Position numbers and translations under genes: made by a program. DNA of 64,000 bases, taken from Mesocentrotus franciscanus (taxonomy: Eukaryota; Echinodermata; Echinoidea; Camarodonta; Strongylocentrotidae). The stretch is taken from contig CP137680.1 of assembly GCA_037976565.1 (NCBI GenBank), positions 19,370,675-19,434,674 of the forward strand. Direction: 5' to 3'. Shown piece by piece: positions 1-10,600 of the stretch. Under the pieces are notes generated by a model. The model had not been told where the DNA came from. It ran no database searches and saw nothing but the letters and a program-made list of their open reading frames with translations. Every line of letters starts with the position of its first letter. Within the stretch, counting starts at the first letter, position 1.

Positions 1-837
1 TTTTTTTTTTACAGTTGATCAGATTATGTTTTTGATTTTTTTTTTAAATCATGGAAGCAATTTAGGATACCTTATACACTTTAGAGAAAAAATGCTAGTT
101 CTGTAGATATTCTGCATGTGTTGAATCTTTTTGGACATAGTGGGGACTATCTTTCAGTAGTATCAGATTTAAGTTAGTGTCTTTGTGTAATAGATAATAT
201 GTATTTGGCCACCTGTGGAGAGTGGTCACTTTGGAAAATGTTCTGTTTGTTTGCAAATGGAACCCGTTTACAAGGATCAATCTTGGCACAGCTGTTTCCT
301 GTTTGAATTATACATAGGTTGGGGCAAGTTTGCCCTTTTTATGATGATTTTCTTTTTTTAATGATTATTATTTTATGCTCTTTACTTTGCCTTAAATTTT
401 GTAACATTCCATAAAAATGAGGGGCTAGAAGTTAATTTACCAAAGAATTGCCCATTATTTTATTTTTTATCCAAACCCAAAATCACCAAAGGATGATTTA
501 ATTTGACTATCACTATGAAATTATATTTTTTAATCTGTAATGTTTGAGGAGCGAGGCATGAAATCATATATCTGTTTCTGATAAGTCTGCATTACCATCC
601 CATCGTTGTTTTCTTGAATAATCACGTTGAATACTCATCATCAATAAGTATTATACTGCACAAATTATTAGTTTACATGTAATTACACGTAATATGTAGT
701 TTACTGGTAATAGTCCAGTATTACTTGAATGTTGGCTCTCTACTTATTTCACTATGTCCACATCCTTTAAAAAATAAATTACAATTATCTTGTAAAATAT
801 GTCAGACTTATCAACCCAAAAGTAAGATTTATACTTG
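1..837. other. AT-rich noncoding stretch
   Basis: There is no open frame with protein-like composition, no tRNA-like box and no repeat that I can match elsewhere in the window. The stretch starts in a poly-T run that could be the tail of an element lying outside the window. Confidence 0.5.
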
Positions 838-839
838 TA

Positions 840-1082
840 CAGTTAAGAACTACCCGTAAATTATTCATACCCTAACCAAGTTTTGTAATTTTTTTTTAAT
901 ATGTGAAAAATTTGATTTGTCCCAATTTATGTTTCTTGAGAATGTGACATACCAAAGCTTACAATCATGTATTCAACAAAGGCCCTAATTTAACCAGTCC
1001 ACCTTTCATTCTTGAGTAACAAAACAAAAAACACACAAAACATCAAATTTACAAGGGGTATGAAGATTTCAGTTGTTAACTG
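840..1082 (-). mobile_element. Tc1/mariner-type MITE, copy A
   Basis: The element starts CAGTTAAGAACTA and ends with the inverted counterpart TTGTTAACTG. A TA dinucleotide lies directly outside each end (838-839 and 1083-1084). TA duplication with CAGT...ACTG termini is the signature of Tc1/mariner elements. The interior matches, in reverse orientation, the copies at 3640-3864 and 32844-33059. There is no transposase frame, so it is non-autonomous. Confidence 0.8.
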
Positions 1083-1219
1083 TACATGTATGTGTGTATT
1101 AGCATATCAATTTTATCTTATGTAAAAAAAAGTGCCTCGATTACCCTGCGCTTCTTCCAAAGTGATACATGCTTCTTTTTAACTCCTTTTTTTTTATTGG
1201 CCAAAGAATAGTGTCAACA

Positions 1220-1381
1220 GGGGGGCATTTCATCAACATTTGTCCACCGACAACTGTCGGCGCCGACTAAATTTGACCAATCAGAGGCCTGGAAAATAGT
1301 CGGTGACAATAAAATTGTCGGTGAAAATGATATTAGTCGGTGAAAACCACCGACTAATTGTTTCATGAAACGCCCCCCAGG
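1220..1381. mobile_element. Palindromic MITE-like element with G-run/C-run ends
   Basis: The left end (GGGGGGCATTTCAT) and the right end (ATGAAACGCCCCCC) are inverted copies. Internal motifs are also inverted: variants of AGTCGGTG occur on the right and CACCGACAA on the left. At about 160 bp it cannot encode a transposase. Target-site duplication could not be fixed because the ends lie in homopolymer runs. Confidence 0.6.
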
Positions 1382-1689
1382 ACAGATGTTGACTTCTTAG
1401 AATGCATTGTTAATCTAGTAGCAAAGGAGATAGATTATATTATAAATGCAGCTATGTTGTATGCCAGTATTAGTTTACAAGATAAGGGTATTAGCTAGAC
1501 ATAGACAGGAACAAACCAAAATGGTATGTGCTCAAGTCAGATGGGTACGTGTATATTATGGATGACAATATTGGCTGACAATGCAAGGATGTGTCCATAC
1601 AGTGGACTTATCAATCGTGACTAAATGACCACACTTGACTGTCCGTACTGTGCGTAATCCTACACTTAACGTGTACTTCTTAGTGGAAG

Positions 1690-1969
1690 TGTCATGGTCT
1701 AAGGAAACATCACCAGACTGTGGAGCCCAGGGTTCGCGGTTCAAGACCCGCCGCGGCACTGATGTCCTTTGGGAAGACATTAACCTTCATTTGCCACTCT
1801 CCACCCAGGTGTTGTAAATGGGTACCTGGTAGGAATTTGTTCCTTGAATGCCTTGAGCAGCTTGGGGCAGCTGGGCTAAATCCAGGGCAATAATAGTTCC
1901 ATTGGTGCCTTGAGCATTCCGTGGGATGGATATGTGCGCAATATAAATGTAGCTGATGTTATTATTATC
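1690..1969 (+). mobile_element. tRNA-derived SINE, family A (subfamily with variant 3' half)
   Basis: A tRNA-like head is visible: TGGTCTAAGG resembles the A box and GGTTCAAGACC the B box of an RNA polymerase III promoter. It is followed by the family body (CACTGATGTCCTTTGG, CATTTGCCACTCTCCACC, AAATGGGTACC) and a short ATT-repeat tail. The body matches the copies at 10081, 23992, 45402 and 55523. The variant 3' half is shared with the fragment at 38100. Confidence 0.8.
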
Positions 1970-2630
1970 TTGAGACATTTGAAGATATCTCCCACCATAG
2001 GAACAGCTAATGGTCATCTCAATTTCTGCACAGAGTGAGAAATCACAGCACAGTGCTTAAAACATGTGAGATCTCAAACAAGTTTCATAGCAAGGTATAA
2101 TAAAAAAGAACCCAATCAAGTCGAGTCGTAACCTGATTTTATGAAGATGTAAAAAGCAGCAGCTGTATGGACACACTCTGTAGATACACTTGTGATAGAT
2201 ATGAGGAGAATAAGGTGGTGTAAACGACAGTCTTATGAAACTTGATAATATATGCACACATAACATGATGCAGATGTTTGTATATATTAGTAACAAATGA
2301 AATATAGTTTTTACTCCATTTTACTTCATTGTCTGACTGACTTTTGTTTGTTTGTTTGTGTCTGATTATTTTGTAACTACATGTATCTATCGAGTAGGAC
2401 TTGGCAAGTAAATTGGCAACCCAACCATAAGAGCGAGTTGCATTTGGAGTGGTGAGAGTTCAAATAAGATGTGCAAATCTGTGAAAGGTGAGATTTTCAA
2501 AAAAATGAATGTGATGAGCGCTTAAATGGCGCGATTGGTCTATATCTGTGACAAAAAGTAACAAAAAACGGCCTTTTCGTGGTTCTAGTAATAAGCCAAT
2601 TCAGAGATTCTAGCTGGGCAAACGTGTGGA
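1970..2630. other. Noncoding stretch without recognised features
   Basis: The small open frames here have no protein-like composition and no convincing splice context. I see no repeat match elsewhere in the window. Confidence 0.4.
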
Positions 2631-2998
2631 TTAAAGGCATCGTTTAACCATGTTAAATCTGAGATGCACGGCCCTACATGTTATCAGTGTCTGATATGGT
2701 GTAATATTGAAGCCCTAAAAAATTGCGCTTCAAAATGATCAAGAAGTGCCTCAAAAAAGTAAAAATCTTTGAGTGACCGGTTTTACCATACTCGTTTTCC
2801 CCAATAGACTGTAGTGTTATGAAAACCATTAAAAAAACGCAAAATTTGATTTCGATTTCCAATCATAAATATCTTGATAATTAGACAGGCGATCGGCTTG
2901 TAAAAGTCATGGGGTTCCTGACTGACCTAAAGGTTTATAATGAGCTAAATCCAGGATTTTGTTTCAGAATCTGAGACGAAGTTACCCAATCCCTTTAA
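2631..2998. mobile_element. TTAA-flanked MITE
   Basis: The left end reads TTAAAGGCATCGTTTAACC. The reverse complement of the right end reads TTAAAGGGATTGGGTAAC, so the termini form an imperfect inverted repeat bounded by TTAA on both sides (2631-2634 and 2995-2998). The TTAA target and AG...CT termini resemble Kolobok elements, though piggyBac is an alternative. There is no transposase frame. Confidence 0.65.
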
Positions 2999-3437
2999 GA
3001 GGAATAGCGTCGAGTGGTTTAACACTGGTGCTTTGGCATCAAAGAAATTCAGTCGTACACAGTGTGCCCTCCTGCACCCCCCCCCCTCCCCCCTTTTGGA
3101 TTCATCTCAACACATTCGATCATGCCCTAATGAACGAGAGACCAAGAAACAACAAAATATACAAAGTGTGTAGACTATTCATAACAAAATATATTATACA
3201 TACATACGTACACAAAGAAAATTCTCAATATTATACCGATAAGTGTATGATATATACAGACTTGATAGGAAAGATAAGTGAGGTATATGTACAGTGATTC
3301 GATCAAAAGAAAAATGTCTACTTTACCCTGAAAAATAAAGATCTGCAAAAAAATATTTCAAAAATGATAAAAATAGCCACACACTTGGAAAGAAATGAGA
3401 ATCGGTATTTTGACGGCACCATCCATTATTTATTTTA

Positions 3438-3626
3438 ATGCCCTTCTCAGAGATACATATGAGCGAAGAAGAAAGAGTGCAACAAATAAGTGCCATTAAT
3501 GATAATGTATTCACTTTTATGTCTTCCCCCAGCAACGACATTGTATATTCTGGTCTAATTATAAAATATCCAGACATGTATTTAAGTGCAATAAAAGCTG
3601 GAATCCTTTCAAAACTTCCTACATAA
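3438..3626 (+). CDS. Doubtful open frame, possible terminal exon of an unknown gene
   Basis: A pyrimidine-rich stretch ending in CTTCTCAG (just before 3456) could be a 3' splice site. The frame after it encodes about 57 residues of ordinary composition, starting near HMSEEERVQQ and ending GILSKLPT before a TAA at 3624. The stop lies 14 bp from the mariner-type MITE at 3640. I recognise no family, and no upstream exon is visible on this strand. A chance open frame is at least as likely. Confidence 0.15.
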   Translation: MPFSEIHMSEEERVQQISAINDNVFTFMSSPSNDIVYSGLIIKYPDMYLSAIKAGILSKLPT

Positions 3627-3639
3627 ATATTACTACGTA

Positions 3640-3864
3640 CTGTAAACAACTGAATAATTCATACACTTTGTAAATTTTATGTTTTTCATTACTCAAGAAT
3701 GAAAGTAGGACCGGTTGAATTAGGGCCTTTGTTGAATGTTTAATACATGTAAGCTTTGGTAAGTCACATTCTCAAGAAACATAAATCGGGAGAAATACAT
3801 TTTTTTCACGTACTTAGAAAATCATAAAACTTGGTTGGGGTATGAATAATTCAGTTGTTAACTG
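3640..3864 (+). mobile_element. Tc1/mariner-type MITE, copy B
   Basis: It shares its termini and interior with the copies at 840-1082 (inverted) and 32844-33059. The right end reads AATTCAGTTGTTAACTG. A TA precedes the left end (3638-3639), but the right-hand TA has mutated. The interior motifs CTCAAGAATGAAAG and CACATTCTCAAGAAACAT are shared by all three copies. Confidence 0.8.
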
Positions 3865-4264
3865 TTTACTTCTCATTTTAGAAACTATTAAGTGGATAAA
3901 TTGTGCATAAAAAAATCTGAAGGAAAAAACACAAACGAACTACAAAGGTTGCACACAAAAATCAAGAAAGGTATATCCTTTACTGATGTGAAATTAAACA
4001 AACAGACATCGTTTTACTAAACAAAAATGCAAACTTTATCATATCTTTGGTTTTGATAAACGAGAAAGAGAAAGTTGCAAAAAGTCACCCTGAATTACTC
4101 ATCATTCAATAAGTGTTGTCTGAAATAAATAGCAAAGAAGACAAAAGAGCCTCGCAGAAACAGAGCATCCCTACCACCTCGATCTCCTCGTCTTCGTTTG
4201 CACAACTCTCAGCTATATCTCACCATCTCTACATCTGGCTTGTTTATTTGCAGTCTATGCAGTA

Positions 4265-4443
4265 CAGTGGAGCCTCGTTATAACGAGGTCCTTGGGACCA
4301 CGGAAATTACTTTGTTATATTAAGAATCTTGTTGAATCAGGGTTAAAAAAACTAAGAGAATATAAAGAGCTGGGACCATCAAGATCAACTTGTTAAAACA
4401 GATATCTCATCATCTCATAGCTCGTCATAATGAGGTTCCACTG
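4265..4443. mobile_element. pogo/Tigger-like MITE
   Basis: The termini are CAGTGGAGCCTCGTTATAAC on the left and the inverted TCATAATGAGGTTCCACTG on the right, with TA on both sides (4263-4264 and 4444-4445). CAGTGGAACCTCGTTATAAC-type termini are common in pogo/Tigger-like members of the Tc1/mariner superfamily. At 179 bp it has no coding capacity. Confidence 0.8.
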
Positions 4444-5336
4444 TATATGCATTATGCAGTGTAAATGTTGTAGGATTCTGTGGAAATATGTTTAGTTGTT
4501 TGGTCGCTACAATAACTCATAACAAGGATCACGATACAGATCATTAACAAATGCTTAATTTCTATGACAAATTTGTTCTCAGCCAATCAAATGCCACACT
4601 TTCAGTAGCTTATTAACAGCAAATTAATGTAACTTGTTATTGAGAACAAGTTTTATGAAACATGGCCCAGATGTTTCCACTTTACATTTTGTCTCTAAGC
4701 ACATGAAGGAATGAGGTCTTGACTGTCTTGACAAGGTTTGAAACTGCTTTAAAATAATTGCACAATTGCACATTATATTGGTGATTGATTGGAGTCTATA
4801 AAATGTGAACATGATGACAAATAGGTTATCATTCTATTTTCATGGATAATTATTGCAAACTTAATATACCAATCTATTGGATACAGGAACTAGCTAGATC
4901 CTGAATGTATATTTAGCCATACAATGGGTTACAGTAGGTAGTACCAGAAATGTCAAGATTTAGATTTTAATGAAAGGCTACATGTACTTTTGTGTGTTTT
5001 TCAATGCAACATTTATTTGAAGTAACAAACTTGTATGTGAATTACGGTGGAATGCTCTAATCGGGTTTGTTACACAAATAATCCAACCCTGAAAGTTTGG
5101 TAGTACTTTGCAAAAGATATGTACAAAAGATATGTACAAACAAAATTTAGTTGAAATTCCTTCCTCGGCCTTCATTGTATTGCAGTTTGATGGCCATCAA
5201 CAAAAGTTTATTGTTGATATTCATAAATGCAAACAGAGTTATGTAGCATAGAGAGTCAATCGCTTCAGTGCTTACATAACCTCTGTGATGAAATATATAA
5301 ATGAAACTCATACAATGAACGGCTAATGTCCCCAGA
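4444..5336. other. Noncoding stretch; possible decayed repeat near 4545-4665
   Basis: No gene is supportable. Around 4638-4665 the string ACAAGTTTTATGAAACATGG resembles the end of the palindromic element at 1220-1381 (GTTTCATGAAAC), suggesting a decayed related element. The rest has no recognisable content. Confidence 0.3.
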
Positions 5337-5592
5337 ACCCGAACCACCCATTATGGGGATCGTGCATTTGTGTACCGGTATGTTGCACCAGTCCTCTAGA
5401 ACAACTGTACTGCCAAGTGGCAATCAAAACATTCAATGCCTAGAAACCTTTCAGAAACATGTTAAAAAGGTTTTATTTACTCAGAGTTACTAATGATATT
5501 ATGTTGTTAAAATTTGTTTTGTATAGCACCTTGAGTAAGTTATTAGATAAGTGCGCTTTATAAGTATTTATCATTATTATTATTATTAATAT
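5337..5592 (+). mobile_element. 3' end of a decayed LINE (reverse transcriptase C-terminus and tail)
   Basis: One frame reads HYGDRAFVYRYVAPVL before a stop (about 5349-5396). A shifted frame then reads NIQCLETFQKHVKKVLF up to a TAA near 5490. The YGDRAF...APVLWN...F-K-K order is typical of the C-terminus of CR1/L2/RTE-type LINE reverse transcriptases. A 3' tail follows: CACCTTGAGTAAG, GCGCTTTATAAG and (ATT)n. The frame break and stops mean it is dead. The tail resembles those at 17200 and 27858 and those of the family A SINEs. Confidence 0.7.
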
Positions 5593-5757
5593 CATGTTGA
5601 CATGATTTCTGTTCATTCATCTAGTAACAGAATAATCAAATATCATATCATGATGTTGACACTTCATGCTCCATGAACTAGCAAACTAACTCTACCCACA
5701 TGTTGTCCTGATGTATACAATTTCTTACAATACTGGCTAATGCTAACACCCTCGTGG

Positions 5758-5842
5758 TTAAGGCCCCACTGCACTACTAAGTTATAGCTACTTGCGCCCT
5801 CTATACAGCCAACAATGCCTAAGTGGTCAGGGGTATTATTTG
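5758..5842. mobile_element. Truncated TTAA MITE related to 42846-43030
   Basis: The end TTAAGGCCCCACTGCACTAC and the nearby GCCCTCTATACAGCCAACAA match the left half of the element at 42846 (TTAAAGCCCCACTGCACTAC, CCCTCTAAATAGAAAACAA). The right inverted repeat is missing. Confidence 0.55.
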
Positions 5843-6164
5843 ATTACGTAATAATATTATACAATACAAACAAACCTTTCAATTCAAATGCCATAGGAAT
5901 TGTAAATGAAATCCTATCCACCAATTATCTTACTTGCAATATCATCTTTCCTAAGTTTTTTTAAATATTTAAGTCAACAGGATGATATAATTCGTTTAAA
6001 AGACAAAAACAACAACAAAAACAAACAAACAAAAATCACGATTCTCTCAACAAAAATTCAAGTGCATGTGATGTGATGTAGGCCAAAATAAGCAAGTACA
6101 ATGGCTATTTAAACTGATGAGATAAGGCACTTTTGGGTCACTGGTTTTGTTCAATCTGCTAATA
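5843..6164 (-). other. Presumed FPGT 3' untranslated and downstream region
   Basis: This lies directly downstream of the FPGT stop codon on the minus strand. I could not find a canonical AATAAA (TTTATT as read here) close to the stop, so the 3' end of the transcript is unresolved. Confidence 0.35.
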
Positions 6165-7687
6165 TTAAAGAATAGAGCTGCTTGCGGTATTCCAACATTG
6201 CTTGAATATCTTTGGAATTGAGAACATCAGCCATTGAAAGACACCCTCTCCCACAATGGAATGTGCTTCCTGATTGGCAGTGTGCACTGCATCCAGGAAT
6301 TGCATTGTGGTCTGGAAGGACTGTTCCATTGTCTGTTTTGGTGGGAAGAGCTTTGCATTCCAGATGGAGAAGGTAGTAGTACCTGGTGGGAAAATTGCTT
6401 GGAGTGATGTGCTGTTGAAGTTGTTGAAGAGGACCTGAAGACTTTGGTTCAAGAAGGAGAGTTGGCCTGCTGCCTCTAGGTTGGGAGCAGAGCGCTTGAG
6501 GTTGTCGCGGATGTCAAAGAATACAGTGACAAAGAGAGTGCTACCCTCTTTGGTCTTGACAGCTGCTGTATGAAGGAATGTGAAGGGAGGTATGCTTACG
6601 GGACAGCCAGAAGATGATGCCTGGATGACGCAGTTGCTGACGATGCATCTTTCTCCAAGATGACACAGAGACTTGAAGTGACAGTACTCAACGATGCATG
6701 GTTTGCTGGTGTCCATACCCTGAGGTACTATGCTGTCCATGATGCATGCTTCCCTGGTAGAGCACTCATCAAGCATGGTATTGCTATTGCCAAGGTCCAC
6801 TGATAGGTTGAAGGCATCTTTGGTCAGGTTTAGTTCTCTCCTCAAGCTGGAGTTATCACAAAAATGACTAAGCAACTCTTCCGTTGTCCCGATGTGATAA
6901 AACTTGGAGTAGGGCAACACAAGGACATGGAGAGGAGTACCCTGGAGGAGCTTGAAGACTTCTTGCCGCATAGACAGTAATTGATCTGTTTTACTGCTGA
7001 TGTTGGACATGTCATTGATGTAACCGTTATTGCCACAGCTTCCGAGGCCATGCAAGAAATCCCCATGGGAGTCTATCTCACATGAAAGTGGAGACTTTTC
7101 CTCGTAGAAATCAATCATCTTCTTAGCAGTCTCACCATCCATGAAGTAGCCGCTGTCAACTAGAACATGGTCCTCACTGATGCCCAGGGTCTGCTGACAT
7201 GGTTGCGGGAGGAGGACACCCTTTTCCCTGAGGACATCTTCAGATCTCTTGTGCAGGAACTCCTCACATTCTACGATATGCACCTGAGAGCAGACATTAG
7301 GTGTATCCTTGTACAAAAACACCCCATGGGTTGTCCCAATGGCAATAGGAGCTGGGTGTCCAAAGGCAGTGATACCTGGCTTGTCAAAGGACCACTCTAC
7401 ACCAACGGTGCAGTCGTAGAGGATGATGACATCTGAACAAGCCAAGAAGATGCCTCCAGACTCCATATGAGCAGGAAGATCAATATACATGGCCATAATC
7501 AACTCCAGCATCTGATAGATGGGTCGTCCATAAGGAACAGCCGTGAAGATCTTACCCAGCAGGCTGGCACTTGGTAGCCGCTGGCTATAACCCCCGGCTG
7601 GGATGAAAAGGACCTTCTTCTTGAAGAGGCTTTGGTTGTAGATAGTCTGGAGGTAGGAGAGGGCAGCCATCATTGAACCTCCTGGTC
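6165..7687 (-). CDS. FPGT: FPGT exon 3 (catalytic core and C-terminus)
   Basis: One large uninterrupted exon encodes residues 84-590 and the stop. The acceptor lies after a strong pyrimidine tract, TTTTTTTTCCTGTCATGCAG|GA, and restores the KIGPGGS glycine-rich motif across the intron. It carries the sugar-nucleotide transferase signature and the C-terminal beta-helix-like half with the EYCHFKSLCHLGERCIVSNC type of repeats. The open frame continues upstream of the acceptor, but those residues are intronic. Confidence 0.95.
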
Positions 7688-10600
7688 CTGCATGACAGGA
7701 AAAAAAATCAAATGAATTCTTCAATGGATGAGACATCAAAAAGTAGCAAATCGGAATGCCTTACAAAAAAAAAAAAAAAAACATATATGGTTTAGGATTC
7801 TCCAAACCTTAACATTTAGCAGGTAAACTTTTCTCCATTCCTGTGATTTTTTCAAGGTCAGAGATTTATTGCACAGCTTCTTGTTGACTGCTGCTTGGAG
7901 ATCACTAGAGCTTGGTAGCTCTAGTGGATTGGTAGGAGCATAGACCCCATGTTATGATTACCTCAACCAATGAAGTTTTCTGTACCCCAAAACTGATCCT
8001 TTTTTACTTTTTATCTCTTCTCTTCTCTTCAACATTTTACCCCTACTCTCTTTGTCATTCCTAATTTTCATTTTATGCAAGGTTGTACCCTCACATCTGA
8101 AACTGAAAGCCTGCTTGATCAGGCCTTTTGTAAAGTTTTATTTACCAATTTTTACAACTCCGGGATCTTTCAGAACATGGTACTTGGTGCCTAGGGGTAG
8201 CTGCTGACGTGCCAACTTCTCCTGCAGCTGAAGGTCGTAGGCTGTCTTTTGATCTTCATCTCCGGCCGTGATGACTACGATGTCCCAGTAGGGGAAATTG
8301 ATCTCCTGCTTTCCTGTTGAATGGCGGAACACAAATAAATAATCAAATGATAATTCATGTTGAAAAAGATGTGTTTGTATAGGGTATCTAATGTTTATTT
8401 GATTTGTATTGCTTTTGTTATCATTTACATATGATGTTCAGATACCTTCTATATTACAAGACTTGTGCATTTTTGAAAGGTAGGCCTATCCTGTCATTTA
8501 TTATTTTGAAAATTTGTGTATTTATGACTGTTATATGTGTTTTACATTGTTGGATACAAAATTGAAAATTGGAAAAAAATATATATATATATTTATTCAA
8601 TTTATTATTCATTACTCAACATACATTAAAATAAAACAATATATTCATACATGTATTTAAAAGAGACAAAAATAATTGAGACCGTTGGTGGTGTCCGTTT
8701 GGTTGGCTAGGTATGGAAATGGCTAACTTAACGATCATCACCCACAGGTCTTCCCAATCACGCTGGCTCAACCAGGGTAGAAAATATTGCTATGTTTCAT
8801 AAATACATGTATAAACTTAAAGGTACTATGTCCCATTTGCAGGCCAAAAAAATGAAAAGGTTAAATTCCAACGGCATTTGAAAGACAATACTAATTTAGA
8901 ACTTCCCTAAAAAAGGGGCTTGAAAATGTCTTTAAGTGGGAAAATAACGACTATTAGTTGTCGAATCGACTTAGGAGCTATAGAGCCAGTAAGTAATAGT
9001 CTGATTTTTCAGACCATTGTACCGAATGGTCGTACGTTTTATGCTGCGCAAAGATTCAATCAGTTTAATTTTGGCCATTACAAGAAGTGGGTTATTGATG
9101 TAGACAAATGCTCATGTACCCTTTACAGCTCATTTTATGTATGTTATTACCAAAGATGAAAAAGCCAGTCAGTCACTCAATAGTGTCTGACAGTGAAGTC
9201 TAGCAAGTAAACGGGTTTCCTTGCATAATTTGAATATTAGGACACTGCTAACGTTTAAATTTCACAGATAGGACATACATGACATATTCATAATTCCTGC
9301 AAAGTTCTACAGAATTTGATGTTGGCTGCAAAAGGGACATAGCTTTAAGATATGGAACAACACAAGAACAAAAAACTTAAATGTTTAGAAATATTCAGAA
9401 ATGCAACCTCTTCAACATATAAAAAGATGAATTAGCCATGGTAAAGGTAAAAAATTTCACCACAATTTTGTTTTCCTGTCTGGTTTGAAAATGGTAAAAG
9501 TGGACCAAAATTAAACCTGATGATGTATATATGAGGCTTACAAACCAATTTTTGCTATAATTAACAGTTTTAATATCCATAATCATAATTCTATACACTT
9601 TGTCTGTCTATTATAAAAATTGTGTTCTCCTTTTCAGCATTTCATTGGATTTTATCCTAGGCTTAGTCAGAATACCGGTAATGTTCATATTCCGGTTTTA
9701 CATGTTTACAAAATTTATAGTGAAATTCTTTTTTTTTTTTGGATGACTGATGAAGTCTGAGTAATAGCAAGCAACTTTTTATTTTGATTTCTCTGATATC
9801 TTTGAGCTAGCCAGAGAGGCACTAGTGGAAATGTCTAATATCCATTGTAGCCGAGGTTGAGGTGTAATTTGCCTGAAGTAGCTAGTAGGACTATCAGGGC
9901 TCTTGCCGCGCTATTTGAGAGTGACAAAAAAGTGAATGTAAAACAAAAAATGCAAACTTCTTATTTTTAATACATCATCTGTAAAACCTTGTGCTTGAAA
10001 TATGTGCTTTTTTTCTGTTCCGACATCTTATTTTGAAATCTCAATATTTGAAATCTCAATATCTGAAAATATATAATATAATAATAATAATAATATTTCT
10101 GCTTATATAGCGCTTAATACATCAGCAAGTCCGAGTTTCTAAGCGCTTTACAATTATTACCCCCGGACATCGGATTCTGGCTTGCCCGCATACAATGTAT
10201 GCACTTTATCCACTCCCTGGGGAGCATTCCAGCAAGAGCTTCTAAGCCCAAATGCTAAGCATACCACATTGGCTTTCGCATCCTACCGGGTACCCATTTA
10301 ACACCTGGTTGGAGAGTGGCAAATGTAGATCAATGTCTTGCCAAAGGACATTAGTGCCGCGGCGGGACTCGAACCGCGGACCTTGTGATCGACCGTCCGT
10401 TGACGTATCCACTCGACCAGGACACCATATGTAGATTGATTTTGTAATTTCAACCAAATATTAAAAGCCAAGATTAAAAGGCAAGAATATTACTTTTGTT
10501 TTCTGTAAATCTGATCAAACAATAAAAAGTTAGACATCTTGGATCAATTCTCCCTACTGCATATAGCTGAAAACAAGCCAACATTTATTAGCGCTCTATT

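Noticed and set aside
2959..3297. 112-codon frame after a TTTCAG acceptor
   Set aside because: Its start is the right terminus of the TTAA MITE (2631-2998), and the rest runs through a C-homopolymer and AT-rich sequence.
7167..7436. Plus-strand open frame of 89 codons
   Set aside because: It is the antisense shadow of FPGT exon 3, which is strongly supported on the other strand.
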